A stretch of DNA of 64,000 bases from Rhodobiaceae bacterium (GTDB lineage Bacteria > Pseudomonadota > Alphaproteobacteria > RS24): positions 49,427 to 113,426 of the forward strand of contig JABHDF010000067.1 in the NCBI GenBank assembly GCA_018673175.1, given 5' to 3'. Shown piece after piece: positions 51,439 to 62,263 of the stretch. The notes beneath the pieces were generated by a model. That model was given only the letters and a program-made list of their open reading frames with translations, made no database searches and was not told the origin of the DNA. A program made the position numbers and the translations under genes. The first letter of the stretch is position 1. Every line of letters begins with the position of its first letter.

Positions 51439-52596
51439 ATGGATGAAACCCAAACACAAAGACCCGCCAAGACGAGCCTTATCGGCTTGTCGCGTGAGCA
51501 ATTGCGCACAAAGTTGGCCGAGGCCGGCGTGGCTGAAAAGCAATTGCGCATGCGCACCAACCAGCTTTGGAGTTGGCTCTATGCGCGCGGTGCCACGCAA
51601 TGGGAAACCATGACAGATGTCTCGAAGGGGTTGCGCGCAACCTTGAGCGAGCTTTATACGCTGGATCGGTTAGACGTGGCCGACGCGCAATTCTCCGAGG
51701 ATGGCACGCGCAAATATTTATTCCGCATGGCAGATGGGCAATTGGTCGAGACTGTCTATATACCCGAAGTCGGCCGCGGCACATTGTGCGTTTCTAGCCA
51801 AGTGGGCTGCACGCTGACCTGTCGGTTTTGCCATACGGGCACGCAAAAACTCGTGCGCAATCTCACCATCGCCGAGATTGTTGGCCAAATGGTTGCGGTG
51901 CGCGATGACTTGCAAGACTGGGGCGACGATGGCCTGAGCAATAGTGGGCGACGCAAAATTACCAATGTAGTGATGATGGGCATGGGCGAGCCGCTGTATA
52001 ATAGCGACAATGTGGGCGAAGCCTTGAACGTGATGAGCGATGGCGAGGGCCTGAGCCTCTCGCGGCGGCGCATCACCTTGTCGACCTCTGGGGTGGCCCC
52101 TGAAATTCCAAAGATGGGCGAAAAAACAGGCGTCATGCTGGCCATCAGCCTGCATGCGGTGCGAGATGACTTGCGCAATGAATTAGTGCCACTGAACAAA
52201 AAATACCCTATCGAGACGTTGCTGGAAGCGTGTCGCAATTGGCCCGGCCTTTCCAATGCCAAACGCATTACGTTTGAATATGTGATGTTGAAAGGCGTTA
52301 ATGATTCCGATGCGGATGCACGCGACTTGGTTCGGATGTTGGCGGGCATTCCTGCCAAAATTAATCTGATACCGTTTAACCCTTGGCCCGGCGCGCCCTA
52401 TGAGTGCTCGGAATGGGAACGCATTGAGGCTTTTGCCGAGATTGTTAATCGCGCGGGCTATGCAAGCCCCGTGCGCAGCCCACGTGGGCGCGATATTATG
52501 GCCGCCTGCGGGCAGCTAAAATCGACCAGCGTAAAAGAAACCGCGGCCTCGAAAAAAATAGCCGAACTGCAAGCGCGCAATTTAGGGCGCGGCTAA
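51439..52596 (+). CDS. rlmN: 23S rRNA (adenine2503-C2)/tRNA methyltransferase
   Basis: [27 protein letters not shown] radical [11 protein letters not shown]. Confidence 0.97.
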   Translation: MDETQTQRPAKTSLIGLSREQLRTKLAEAGVAEKQLRMRTNQLWSWLYARGATQWETMTDVSKGLRATLSELYTLDRLDVADAQFSEDGTRKYLFRMADGQLVETVYIPEVGRGTLCVSSQVGCTLTCRFCHTGTQKLVRNLTIAEIVGQMVAVRDDLQDWGDDGLSNSGRRKITNVVMMGMGEPLYNSDNVGEALNVMSDGEGLSLSRRRITLSTSGVAPEIPKMGEKTGVMLAISLHAVRDDLRNELVPLNKKYPIETLLEACRNWPGLSNAKRITFEYVMLKGVNDSDADARDLVRMLAGIPAKINLIPFNPWPGAPYECSEWERIEAFAEIVNRAGYASPVRSPRGRDIMAACGQLKSTSVKETAASKKIAELQARNLGRG

Positions 52597-52871
52597 CAAA
52601 CAGACGGGCGGGCAACCGACCAACAAATGGAACGCAACTACTAAAACCGGTAAACGCAAAATCCGGAACGCGGCCCTGTGATTGCCCTGAAAGCCGACTT
52701 TCCCAACCACGCGCAAATGCATGGTTAAGATTTAAACTAAAGCTATTCTATTTTTCAAACCACAACCCATGGTTGAATACCTGGTTTTTAATAGGTTTTA
52801 TAATTTCATCCACAGAGCTTGCTTAACGTCGTGCGGCTCGCTACAAAGTTGGCAAGATTTGGAGCAGACTT

Positions 52872-54083
52872 ATGAGTGATAAAAAAGACATTAATAAAGT
52901 TGTGTTGGCCTATTCAGGGGGTCTGGACACTTCGATTATTTTGAAATGGCTGCAAGAGACCTATGAGTGCGAAGTGGTGACTTTCACCGCCGATCTGGGT
53001 CAGGGCGAAGAGCTGGAACCCGCACGGGCGAAAGCCGAGTTGCTGGGCATTAAAGAAATTTACATCGAAGACTTGCGCGAAGAATTCGTCCGCGATTATG
53101 TCTTCCCGATGTTTCGCGCCAATGCCCTTTACGAGGGTGTCTATTTGCTCGGCACATCGATCGCCCGCCCGCTCATCGCCAAACGCCAAGTCGAAATTGC
53201 CGCCGCGACTGGCGCCGATGCCGTTTGCCATGGCGCCACCGGCAAGGGCAACGACCAAGTGCGTTTTGAGCTTGGCTATTATGCTTGCAACCCAGATATT
53301 AAAGTTATCGCGCCTTGGCGCGAATGGGACTTGCAAAGCCGCGAGCGTCTTATCGCTTATGCCGAGCAAAACCAAATTCCCGTCCCGAAAGACAAAAGAG
53401 GCGAAGCCCCTTTCTCGGTCGATGCGAATTTATTGCACACGTCTTCGGAAGGCAAAGTGCTGGAAGACCCGAGCCAAGCGGCTCCCGAATTTGTTTATCA
53501 GCGCAGCGTCAGCCCTGAGGCGGCACCCGATAAACCCACCTTCATTAGCGTCGGCTTTGAAGCCGGCGACGCTGTGTCTATCGATGGCGAAAAACTATCG
53601 CCGGCCAGCCTGCTGACCAAGCTGAATGAGCTGGGCGGCGCCAATGGCATTGGCCGTCTCGATTTGGTGGAAAACCGGTTTGTGGGTATGAAATCTCGCG
53701 GCGTTTATGAAACGCCGGGCGGCACTATTTTGCTGACTGCGCACCGTGGCATCGAGAGCCTGACGCTGGATGGCGGCGCTATGCACCTCAAAGATGAGCT
53801 GATGCCGCGCTATGCTGAGCTGATTTATAACGGCTTCTGGTTCGCGCCAGAACGCCAAATGCTGCAAGCCCTCATCGACGAAAGCCAGCGTCATGTGGCG
53901 GGCGAAGTTGTGTTGAAACTATATAAAGGCAGCGTCACTGTGGTGTCGCGCACGAGCCCCAATTCGCTATATTCAGAAGAGCATGTGACGTTTGAAGAAG
54001 ATGCGGTCTATGACCAATTTGATGCCGAAGGCTTTATCAAGTTGAATGCGTTGCGGTTGAAGCTGCTCGGTCGACGTAAATAA
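52872..54083 (+). CDS. argG: Argininosuccinate synthase
   Basis: [39 protein letters not shown]. Confidence 0.98.
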   Translation: MSDKKDINKVVLAYSGGLDTSIILKWLQETYECEVVTFTADLGQGEELEPARAKAELLGIKEIYIEDLREEFVRDYVFPMFRANALYEGVYLLGTSIARPLIAKRQVEIAAATGADAVCHGATGKGNDQVRFELGYYACNPDIKVIAPWREWDLQSRERLIAYAEQNQIPVPKDKRGEAPFSVDANLLHTSSEGKVLEDPSQAAPEFVYQRSVSPEAAPDKPTFISVGFEAGDAVSIDGEKLSPASLLTKLNELGGANGIGRLDLVENRFVGMKSRGVYETPGGTILLTAHRGIESLTLDGGAMHLKDELMPRYAELIYNGFWFAPERQMLQALIDESQRHVAGEVVLKLYKGSVTVVSRTSPNSLYSEEHVTFEEDAVYDQFDAEGFIKLNALRLKLLGRRK

Positions 54084-54093
54084 GCGCGTAAAG

Positions 54094-55002
54094 TTACAGC
54101 TTTGGTTCGTCAAACCCGTTTTGGCGACAAAAAGCGGTCAGCGTATTTTTAAGCAGACAAGCGATGGTCATCGGGCCGACGCCACCGGGCACGGGCGTAA
54201 TATGCGCCGCGTTTTCTTGCGCCTCGGCAAAAGCGACATCGCCCACCAGGCGCGTTTTGCCCTCGCCGCGCTCGGGCGCGTCAATACGATTGATACCCAC
54301 GTCAATGACACAGGCGCCGGGCTTAACCCAATCGCCCTTGACCATTTCAGGAATGCCAACCGCAGCCACCAGAATATCGGCGCTGCGGCAGATGGCTGGT
54401 AAATCTTGGCTGCGCGAATGCGCCATCGTGACGGTACAGTTCTGCTTCAGCAAAAGCTGCGCCACGGGCTTTCCGACCAAGTTTGAGCGGCCAATCACCA
54501 CCGCATGTTTGCCGGTTAAATCGCCCAGCGTCTCGGTCGCCAAAATAACACTGCCCAAAGGCGTGCAAGGGGTGAGCGCCTCCAGCCCCGAAACCAAACG
54601 TCCTGCGTTCAGCGGGTTTAGGCCGTCGACATCTTTATCTGGATGGATCGTATCGATAACCGCTTGTTGTGAAATTTGGCTCGGCACCGGAAATTGCACC
54701 AGAATGGCGTTCACGTCAGGGTCTGCGTTCAACTCGCGAACTTTCTCCAGCAACACTTCTTGGGAGGTATCGCCAGACATTTTAAACTCGAGCGACACCA
54801 TGCCTGCTTCTTTGGTGGCAATGCCTTTGTTGCGGACATAAACTTGCGACGCTGGGTCTTCGCCCACTTGCACCACAGCCAGGCCTGGCACTTTGGCATG
54901 CGCATCCTTTAGATCAGCCACCGCCTCGCCAATGCGCGCGCGCAAAGCGGCACCAATGACTTTGCCTTCAATGCGTTTTGGGTTGGGCTCAGCGGCGCTC
55001 AT
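54094..55002 (-). CDS. folD: Bifunctional methylenetetrahydrofolate dehydrogenase/cyclohydrolase
   Basis: [46 protein letters not shown]. Start refined to MSAAEP. Confidence 0.97.
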   Translation of the reverse strand: MSAAEPNPKRIEGKVIGAALRARIGEAVADLKDAHAKVPGLAVVQVGEDPASQVYVRNKGIATKEAGMVSLEFKMSGDTSQEVLLEKVRELNADPDVNAILVQFPVPSQISQQAVIDTIHPDKDVDGLNPLNAGRLVSGLEALTPCTPLGSVILATETLGDLTGKHAVVIGRSNLVGKPVAQLLLKQNCTVTMAHSRSQDLPAICRSADILVAAVGIPEMVKGDWVKPGACVIDVGINRIDAPERGEGKTRLVGDVAFAEAQENAAHITPVPGGVGPMTIACLLKNTLTAFCRQNGFDEPKL

Positions 55003-55310
55003 TAATAGCCACCCATGCTGGAGGTCGCAAGCGGCCCGAGCATTTCCCACATTAAATTGCGCAAAAACATCAGGCCGAAAATCAACACAATCGGCGATAA
55101 ATCCAAACCGCCCATATTCGGCAGCACCCGACGGATACGGCGATAGGCAGGCTCGGTGAGCCGATTAAGCGCATCGCCAAAAAGGAACACATATCGATTT
55201 CGTAGGTTCACCACATCGAAGGCCACCAACCAAGACAACACGGCAGAAGCAATAATGATCCAAATATAAAATTCAATCAGCTGACTAATGAGCGTCAGTA
55301 ACGCGACCAT
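55002..55310 (-). CDS. YggT-family membrane protein
   Basis: [46 protein letters not shown]. Confidence 0.9.
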   Translation of the reverse strand: MVALLTLISQLIEFYIWIIIASAVLSWLVAFDVVNLRNRYVFLFGDALNRLTEPAYRRIRRVLPNMGGLDLSPIVLIFGLMFLRNLMWEMLGPLATSSMGGY

Positions 55311-55365
55311 AAAGGTCTCCTTGGCAAAAGAGCGAACCCAAAATTAGGCAAAAACCATTGGCCGT

Positions 55366-55977
55366 CTATACGATAGACGTGCCGTCTTTCTTCATATAAA
55401 TCGACGTGCGCGGCTTTTCCATCAATTTGCGAACCATCGGCTCAAAGGCCTCAATGGGCATCGATTCATAGTCCGGATCGAAGCTCGACTGGTCGTATAA
55501 GTGGCAGAATTGAGCGGTGTATTCGAAATGCTCATGCTCGCGAAACGCTTCGCGCGCATCCCGGTCTAGGCCAATATGGTGGAAGAAATAATAGCCTTGG
55601 AAAACCGCATGGTTTTGCAGCATGAAATAATTTTTCTCGCTGATGAACGGTTTCAAAATCGTCGCGGCCAACTCAGCATGGTTAAAGCTGCCCAATAGGT
55701 CGCCAATATCATGCAACAGCGCGCAAACCACATATTCGTCGTCGCAACCCGCTTTATGAGCGCGGGTGGCGGTTTGCAAAGAATGCTCATAGCGGTCGAC
55801 GGCGAAACCGCCGAAATCGCCTTTGAGCATTTTCAAATGCTCCATCACGCGGTCGGGCAGACCTTTTGAAAAATCGCCAAAAGCCTTTGAAATCTTTTGA
55901 TAATCTTCTTCTGTTCCATCCACCATGGCGCTGAAGCCAGCCTGGCCTGAAGTCATATCTGTTTTATCGTCTAGCAT
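55366..55977 (-). CDS. HD-domain protein (PhnZ/MIOX-like fold)
   Basis: YEHSLQTATRAHKAGCDDEYVVCALLHDIGDLLGSFNHAELAATILKPFIS; HD motif; start refined to MLDDK. Confidence 0.75.
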   Translation of the reverse strand: MLDDKTDMTSGQAGFSAMVDGTEEDYQKISKAFGDFSKGLPDRVMEHLKMLKGDFGGFAVDRYEHSLQTATRAHKAGCDDEYVVCALLHDIGDLLGSFNHAELAATILKPFISEKNYFMLQNHAVFQGYYFFHHIGLDRDAREAFREHEHFEYTAQFCHLYDQSSFDPDYESMPIEAFEPMVRKLMEKPRTSIYMKKDGTSIV

Positions 55978-56085
55978 CGAAACCTCCGTAAAATATCTTG
56001 CGATTGTGCCTAACCAAGAGCCATTTGGCAATTGCCATTTTCCACAGTCCGGTTAATCTGTGGCCAGCAAAAAAGGGAGATCATC

Positions 56086-56454
56086 ATGATTAGCTACGTA
56101 ACGCTTGGAACCAATGATATTGAAAAAGCACGCGCCTTCTATTCGGCTTTGTTTGAAGCCATGGGCGGCAAAGAATTATTCGACAATGGACGCCTATATT
56201 TTTATGGCACCGATATGGCCAACCCAATGATTGCCATAGGCGGCCCTTACAACGGCGAAACCGCGACAAATGGCAATGGCACAATGGTTGCCATTCACGG
56301 CGGGGATAATGAAAACATCGACCGCCTATACGCCAAAGCTATAGAGCTGGGCGCAACGGACGAAGGCGAGCCAGGACAACGCATGCCGATTTTCTACGGC
56401 GCTTATGTCCGCGATTTCGATGGCAATAAGCTCTGCTTCTGCAAACTTGGCTAA
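56086..56454 (+). CDS. VOC (glyoxalase)-family protein
   Basis: MISYVTLGTNDIEKARAFYSALFEAMGGKELFDNGRL...FYGAYVRDFDGNKLCFCKLG; SD aaaagggag. Confidence 0.85.
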   Translation: MISYVTLGTNDIEKARAFYSALFEAMGGKELFDNGRLYFYGTDMANPMIAIGGPYNGETATNGNGTMVAIHGGDNENIDRLYAKAIELGATDEGEPGQRMPIFYGAYVRDFDGNKLCFCKLG

Positions 56455-56489
56455 AGCAAAACCATTTTAGAACCAGCCCCGGAAAGGCG

Positions 56490-57095
56490 TTATGCGTCTT
56501 CGGGGGCTGGCTTATTTGGCGAAGCATAATTATTCGGCCAAATGCCGTGCATCGCGTCATAGAAAGCATAAACATCGGCCATATCGTCTTTTACATCGCC
56601 CGTTGGATAAAACACGCGATCGACACCCACACGGCGCGTCTTACAATTCACCCCAGCTAAAAACACCGGCACATTGGCCGCCAAGGCAATGTGATAAAAT
56701 CCCATTTTCCATTTCGTACGCGGACTGCGCGTGCCTTCTGGGGTAATGAGCAGGTGAAAGCTCTCATTCTCATCAATTTGGCGCGCCAGAGCTTTTACAT
56801 AATCCTTCGCCGAGCGACGGTCGACGGGGATGCCGCCGCAATAGCGCAAAAACCAGCCCAGAGGGCCAACAAAAAGCGTGTGTTTGATCAACACGCGCAC
56901 TTTTAGATTCAGCACAAAAACAAAAGCCAAGAATAAAGCGAAATCCCAATTGCTGGTATGCGGCCCGGCCAGAAGAATGCCTTTTTTCATCGGGGCCGGA
57001 ATGCTTTGCCCAGGACGCCAGCCGATGAGCAAAATGACAAGCCAAGAAACCAATTTCAAAATAGGGCTCAGAATAGGTGTGGTAAAAATAGTCAT
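56490..57095 (-). CDS. PlsC-like 1-acylglycerol-3-phosphate acyltransferase family
   Basis: LLAGPHTSNWDFALFLAFVF; GGIPVDRRSAKDYVK; ITPEGTRSPRTKWKMGFYHIA. Confidence 0.85.
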   Translation of the reverse strand: MTIFTTPILSPILKLVSWLVILLIGWRPGQSIPAPMKKGILLAGPHTSNWDFALFLAFVFVLNLKVRVLIKHTLFVGPLGWFLRYCGGIPVDRRSAKDYVKALARQIDENESFHLLITPEGTRSPRTKWKMGFYHIALAANVPVFLAGVNCKTRRVGVDRVFYPTGDVKDDMADVYAFYDAMHGIWPNNYASPNKPAPEDA

Positions 57096-57104
57096 TTGGA
57101 CTTC

Positions 57105-57956
57105 CTAGCTAATTTTTCGTTTTGGCAGATCGGTAAAATCTGGCGTGCGGTTTTGCGTCCGTGCGTTCATCGCTTCCATAATTTCTTCTGGATGCAACAT
57201 AGAGGCATTCCACAGGCCAATCCAATCGAGGCCTTCTTGCGTGGTATGGTCGCGCGCATACGTGATGGCGCGTTTGCATCCATGCACTGCCAGGGGCGCA
57301 TTGGCCGCAATCTCGCGCGCCACTTCCATGACCCCCTCTAACATCGCCTCTTGGGTATCAAAAACGCGGTTTATCAGGCCCACATTGGCGGCCTCTTCGG
57401 CTAGCATACGCCGACCCGTATAGGCCAGCTCGCGCACCACCCCCTCGGGGATGAGCTTGACAAGACGCGGGAACGTGCCGACATCGGCGGTCATGCCAAT
57501 CTTGGTTTCATAGATGGTGATAAACGCATCGCGCGTCGCGTAACGCACATCGCAAGCCGTCACCAAATCAACGCCGCCGCCAATGCAGCCGCCTTGGATG
57601 GCCACTAAAACTGGCAGGCGCGATTGTTCTAACACCGAGAGACTGTCTTGCATGCTTTTGACCGTATCGAGAAATTTCAGGCCTTTTTGGCGTTTAACAT
57701 GATGGGCCGGCAGGGGCGCGTCCGACACCTTCTCATCGCTTGGGCCAAACATGGAAACATCGATGCCGCCACAAAAATGAGGTCCCATAGATGATAAAAC
57801 AATGACGCGAGCTTGCGCTTCAGCATCGATTTTATCAACTACCTGCGGTAGCTCGCGCCAGAAAGCGCGGTTCATATTATTGCGCTTATCCGGTCGGCTC
57901 ATTTGAATATGCGCGATGCCATTTTCTACGCTTACGTCAAAACATTCATAAGTCAT
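57105..57956 (-). CDS. Crotonase/enoyl-CoA hydratase-isomerase (ECH1-like)
   Basis: ARVIVLSSMGPHFCGGIDVSMF; VAIQGGCIGGGVDLVTACDVRYATRDAFI. Confidence 0.88.
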   Translation of the reverse strand: MTYECFDVSVENGIAHIQMSRPDKRNNMNRAFWRELPQVVDKIDAEAQARVIVLSSMGPHFCGGIDVSMFGPSDEKVSDAPLPAHHVKRQKGLKFLDTVKSMQDSLSVLEQSRLPVLVAIQGGCIGGGVDLVTACDVRYATRDAFITIYETKIGMTADVGTFPRLVKLIPEGVVRELAYTGRRMLAEEAANVGLINRVFDTQEAMLEGVMEVAREIAANAPLAVHGCKRAITYARDHTTQEGLDWIGLWNASMLHPEEIMEAMNARTQNRTPDFTDLPKRKIS

Positions 57957-57998
57957 GATCTGTCTTCCTCAAGTCGAGTTGTGTTTTCAAGTTGGGCG

Positions 57999-59084
57999 TC
58001 AGATTAAAGATAATGCGTCGAGATGCAATGCCTGCCAGCCCGAACGCTCGGCCATGGTCGCAAACATTTCATCGCCGCGCGGCGTGCGCTCCACCAACAT
58101 GGCCGATACCAACGCCATAATGAAACCAGAAAACGCCGCCCGGCGATAATCTTGCCAAGCCTGCGCCAACGCATACCCCTTCGCTTTGGCGCCCAGCTGC
58201 GCATGATAGTGCGCCACCAAAGCCTCTTCTTCGCGCGCGCGCACCCCAGGGTCCCCAAGGCTTGTCGACACGCAATAAGCAATGTCATTCATCGGCGCGC
58301 CAGCCGAAACCGTCTGCCAATCAAGAATAACCACGCGGCCCTCAGCATCGGTAAACAGCATATTGTCGAGGCGGAAATCGCCATGCGATAGAACCACAGG
58401 CTCTTCCCACGCGCGGTTTGCAGGTTGCATATAGGCGTCAAAGCGGGCCACCAAGGCCGCGCCCATATCCAAAATATCGCTCGGTAGGCGACCCGCATAA
58501 CGAGCCCGCCATTCGGGATATATCGCCGGCACAAGCGCAGCCAAAAACTCGCGGCGCTCGTCTTCGTGGCTATAGGTCAGCCACTTGTGCTGGTGCAAGC
58601 TGGCATCGCCCCAATGGCTTTGGTGCAAAAGCGCGGCTTCGTTTAGGGCCAAACGGAGTTGCTCGAGCGAACAACCATCCATCTGAGCGATTTGGCGCGC
58701 GGGGGCCATATCTTCCAATAATAAAACCCCATCGCCACGGCCCGCCTCATAGGTCGACAGATACGCTTTGGGCGCGCGCGCGCCGCAGCTATCGCCAAAG
58801 CGCATGTAGAACTGCGTCTCGATTTCGTAAAGGTGCATAGTGCGCGCGGTCTCGCGACTGTTCGTATCGCCTGCCGGACATTTGGCAATCAACGAGGCCG
58901 GCAATGGATTTGAGACATGGGTCGGCGACGACGCCCAATCGAGCGTGACCCGATAGCTATCCCCGACTTGACCGGTGCCAACGGGCTCAAACGAAAACCC
59001 CGAAAGCGCCTCGCTCGGCTGGTCAAAAACTTGCGCCAGATAAGCGACGTCAAAAGCCGATGGGTGATCGCGAAACGCGCTCAT
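57999..59084 (-). CDS. APH/ACAD10-like phosphotransferase
   Basis: VVLSHGDFRLDNMLFTDAEGRVVILDWQTVSAGAPMNDIAY (Brenner HGD/D-W motifs). Confidence 0.85.
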   Translation of the reverse strand: MSAFRDHPSAFDVAYLAQVFDQPSEALSGFSFEPVGTGQVGDSYRVTLDWASSPTHVSNPLPASLIAKCPAGDTNSRETARTMHLYEIETQFYMRFGDSCGARAPKAYLSTYEAGRGDGVLLLEDMAPARQIAQMDGCSLEQLRLALNEAALLHQSHWGDASLHQHKWLTYSHEDERREFLAALVPAIYPEWRARYAGRLPSDILDMGAALVARFDAYMQPANRAWEEPVVLSHGDFRLDNMLFTDAEGRVVILDWQTVSAGAPMNDIAYCVSTSLGDPGVRAREEEALVAHYHAQLGAKAKGYALAQAWQDYRRAAFSGFIMALVSAMLVERTPRGDEMFATMAERSGWQALHLDALSLI

Positions 59085-60187
59085 GACATAATCCCGTCGA
59101 GTAAATCTTGAAAGCCGCTAGGCGCATGCGGGCCGATGAATAATTGCTCAATCACGCCCAGGCCCTCATAGGTTTTGCCACCCTGCTCAAGGCGCACGTT
59201 AGACAAGGTTTGCACATGCAAGTTCTCCATCTTACCCGCTTTTAACGCGGCTTCTGTCGCCTCCAGAGCCATCACATCATGGGCAAAATGGCTTGCCCCA
59301 TGATGCGTGCCGTGGCCGAATTCGGGATGAATATAGCCAAGCCCCTGCATGTAGAACATGCGCGATAGCGGCGTGAACTTTGCCTGCAAGCCCTCGGCCG
59401 CCACCGTTAACTCTTGCACGCGGCGGGTGCCTGGATGATAGCTCGTGGTAAAATCTAATTTGCGCATTTCGAGGCTCGTCCCCGCCTGAAAGTCTTGAAA
59501 TACCGCTTTGCGGTTCCAAGCCTCGCCTTCGCCATCATCATTGGTATGACAGAAGAAAGCCGCCGTATCGAAATTAACCGGCGTCCACAACCAATAAAAC
59601 TGCGACGGCGCAGGCGGTACGGGGGCTTGCGCCTCGGCCGCACCGACTTGGCGAATGCCCCAGCTACGATCGCGTGTGCCGCGGCAGCCATCGACGCTCA
59701 ACTTTGTGCCATCTAGCTCAAGACTTCCCTGCCATTCAATATTTTGCGTGGCGCGGGTTAAGTCCATCATCAGCCGCGTGCCTTGGCGGCGGGTAAAGCG
59801 CGGCTCTTCTATGGGGGCGTGGCGGGCCACTGCCGTGATGTCCGCTTTCAAACCGCTGTCATTGTCGCGCACGAGAATGCGGGTTTCTTGCAGCGGGCGG
59901 ACAATCTCGAGCGTCAACGGCCCCAGCGTCAGGTTTAACCGATCGCCCATCATTTCTTTTGAGGTGCGCAAGTTATATTGCTTGCCGCCATAAGACAGCG
60001 AGAAGCTGGCGTCCATAATATTCAGTTGCGGATAGACCCCCAGCGCCACGGCAAAAAAAACCTTGCCGTCGGCGCTATAGCCATTGAAGAAAAACCGATC
60101 GTAGAAATTTCGGTCGCCGCCCGCAAAGGCCATCGGCTCGGGCGTTTGGTGCAGCGGATAATCATCGGCTGGTGTCAACATGGACAA
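59081..60187 (-). CDS. AttH/CrtC-like beta-barrel fold protein of unknown function
   Basis: VDGCRGTRDRSWGIRQVG...; QFYWLWTPVNFDTAAFFCHTNDDGEGEAWNRKAVF; overlaps the APH-like gene by 4 nt. Confidence 0.5.
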   Translation of the reverse strand: MSMLTPADDYPLHQTPEPMAFAGGDRNFYDRFFFNGYSADGKVFFAVALGVYPQLNIMDASFSLSYGGKQYNLRTSKEMMGDRLNLTLGPLTLEIVRPLQETRILVRDNDSGLKADITAVARHAPIEEPRFTRRQGTRLMMDLTRATQNIEWQGSLELDGTKLSVDGCRGTRDRSWGIRQVGAAEAQAPVPPAPSQFYWLWTPVNFDTAAFFCHTNDDGEGEAWNRKAVFQDFQAGTSLEMRKLDFTTSYHPGTRRVQELTVAAEGLQAKFTPLSRMFYMQGLGYIHPEFGHGTHHGASHFAHDVMALEATEAALKAGKMENLHVQTLSNVRLEQGGKTYEGLGVIEQLFIGPHAPSGFQDLLDGIMS

Positions 60188-60223
60188 GGTCTCCTTACCT
60201 ATGGTTTTTACACCTTTGCAGAC

Positions 60224-60991
60224 TTACATGGCCGAAATGCCGCCATCGAGTTTCACCTCGGCGCCGGTCATAAATTTACTTTCGTCGCTGGCCAGATAAA
60301 CCACTGCATAGGCAACATCGCTTGGGTCGCCCACTTCGCCGAGCGGCACTTGGCGCGCCAATTTACCTTTCAGCTCATCGCGCGTCATCGCGCCGACCAT
60401 GCCGTCCAAAATCGGCGTGTCGATGAATGTCGGGTGGATGGAGTTGGAACGAATTTTATAGCCACGTTTGGCACAATGCAGCGCCACTGATTTCGACAGC
60501 AACCAAACGCCCGCCTTGGCCGAATTATAGGCAGCCATATTATGGCCAGCGATGAGACCTGCAATCGACGAAATATTGATAATCGAACCCGGTGCGTGGT
60601 CTTTCATCAGCGGAATGGCGTATTTGCAGCCGAGAAAAACACTGTCCACATCCACGGCGTGGACGAGCTTCCACGTTTCAAAATCTGTGTCTTCTACCGA
60701 CGAGCCGCCACCGATGCCCGCGTTATTGAGCAAGACATTCAGCCCGCCCATGTCTTCATGAGCGGCGGTCAACGCGGCTTTCCAATTTTCTTCATTGGTG
60801 ACATCCAAGTGATAGGCGAAGGCCTGGCCTGGGTGGTCGGCATTAATCTCATCCGCCACCGCTTTGGCGCCTTCGGCATTAATATCGCTGACGGCGACTT
60901 TGGCGCCTTCCTTGGCCAACATTATGGCCGAGGCGCGCCCCAAACCTGAGGCTGCACCCGTGATAAAGGCCATTTTTCCTGCTACGCGCAT
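60224..60991 (-). CDS. SDR-family oxidoreductase
   Basis: KMAFITGAASGLGRASAIMLAKEGAKVAVSDINAEGA; YNSAKAGVWLLSKSVALHCAKRG. Confidence 0.9.
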   Translation of the reverse strand: MRVAGKMAFITGAASGLGRASAIMLAKEGAKVAVSDINAEGAKAVADEINADHPGQAFAYHLDVTNEENWKAALTAAHEDMGGLNVLLNNAGIGGGSSVEDTDFETWKLVHAVDVDSVFLGCKYAIPLMKDHAPGSIINISSIAGLIAGHNMAAYNSAKAGVWLLSKSVALHCAKRGYKIRSNSIHPTFIDTPILDGMVGAMTRDELKGKLARQVPLGEVGDPSDVAYAVVYLASDESKFMTGAEVKLDGGISAM

Positions 60992-61008
60992 AATTTTTCC
61001 ATTCCTGT

Positions 61009-61803
61009 CTAACTGGTTTTTGGTGGTTTTTTCAAGACAGCGCGAACCGCCGCCTTATTGGTTTCAGATCCGGTGAGCAAAGCATATTGCTCACGGTCCA
61101 TGAAAGAGCTGACCTGGTTGAGCGCATGGGCATGCGCGTTGATGGCTTGCTTGCTCATCCGCACAGGCAAAGCAGGCAGAGCCAAAACTTTGGCCGCCAG
61201 CTCGTGCGCTTTGGTAGCGGTCTCGCCGTTCGGGGCAAGGTAGTCGACCAGCCCCCATTCGAGCGCTTGCTCGGGCGGCAAAGCCTCGCCCAGAATAACA
61301 AATTGCTTGGCGCGCGCAGGGCCGATGAGAGCCGTAACACGCGGGTTGGCTTGCCAACTCATATTAATGCCCAACGGAATTTCGGGCAGGCGGATATCGC
61401 AATCTTGCGAGGCAATGCGCCAGTCACAAGAAATAGCCAAGGCCATGCCGCCGCCAATGGCATAGCGTTCCATGGCGCAAATGGTCACTTGCTCTAGCGC
61501 TTCCCAAGCGGCGCACATATCGGGCCCCAACAGCAGTTTTTGGCGCTGCTCGAGCTGCGATAGATGGTGCGTTTGCATGTCTTTGTCTTTGAGGTCGGCG
61601 CCCACACTGAAGGCGCCCTCGCCTTTGAGGATAACGCAATGAGTTTCAATATCGGTTTTGAGCCAACGCGCCACATCGCGCAGCGCGGCCATGGCTTCGG
61701 CCGAGAGCGGATTGCGGCCATCGCCCCTATTGAGGGTCACGAGGGCCAAACCGTCGGTGCGGGTGAGTTGAACCGTATCTGAAAAATTTGGGGCCTGTGT
61801 CAT
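61009..61803 (-). CDS. Enoyl-CoA hydratase/isomerase family protein
   Basis: CVILKGEGAFSVGADLKDKD; CAMERYAIGGGMALAISCDWRIAS. Confidence 0.88.
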   Translation of the reverse strand: MTQAPNFSDTVQLTRTDGLALVTLNRGDGRNPLSAEAMAALRDVARWLKTDIETHCVILKGEGAFSVGADLKDKDMQTHHLSQLEQRQKLLLGPDMCAAWEALEQVTICAMERYAIGGGMALAISCDWRIASQDCDIRLPEIPLGINMSWQANPRVTALIGPARAKQFVILGEALPPEQALEWGLVDYLAPNGETATKAHELAAKVLALPALPVRMSKQAINAHAHALNQVSSFMDREQYALLTGSETNKAAVRAVLKKPPKTS

Positions 61804-61958
61804 CGCTTATCCTTTGTGGCTGCAAGGTTAGCACGGCGCAAATCTAAGGCCAGAAAAAATGCGGAAAAAGACAGCAAAAAGGGCATGCCCCGAATGCGGA
61901 GACTGCCCTATTCTAATCTTGCCTACTCCCGCTCCAGCGGCGCGGAAAATGCGCGAGC

Positions 61959-62114
61959 CTAGCGGCCCAAACGACGCACGTTGGCAGGTGTATAATAATC
62001 TGGTGTCAGATAATCCAGCCCTTCGTCGACGATATTTGCCGGACGTTCAGACTTTATAGCTAGACCCAAATAGACGAGACGATAGGTAAAGGAAATGGCA
62101 AAACGGAAAATGGG
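61959..62114 (-). pseudogene. C-terminal remnant of a second DUF1329 gene
   Basis: Minus-strand frame reads (stop)PIFRFAISFTYRLVYLGLAIKSERPANIVDEGLDYLTPDYYTPANVRRLGR(stop), with no ATG start. Its C-terminus matches that of the intact DUF1329 gene at 63358: ...DLVVGRYLMLGLVNEEKPVDFDAQHLDANRYTPANIRRLGR(stop). Confidence 0.8.
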
Positions 62115-62202
62115 TCAAGCAAGTCATTTTTGTTTATTTTTATTAAGTTAACCTAATGACTTTAAAATGGCCGGCCTGGCGCGTGCGCCTGGCCAACGAA
62201 AA

Positions 62203-62240
62203 ACGCCGCCCTGCCAGATAGTTAGGCAGAGCGGCGGTTT
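62203..62240 (-). terminator. Probable terminator of YCF48-like gene
   Basis: Imperfect stem aacgccgccctgcc / ggcagagcggcggtt directly after stop at 62264 (minus), followed by T-run on minus strand. Confidence 0.65.
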
Positions 62241-62263
62241 GAATGCCTATTTTTCAATAGGGT

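Noticed and set aside
61859-62059. 66-aa plus-strand ORF MRKKTAKRACPECGDCP...
   Set aside because: Overlaps the minus-strand DUF1329 remnant whose homology is clear; no support for the plus-strand frame.
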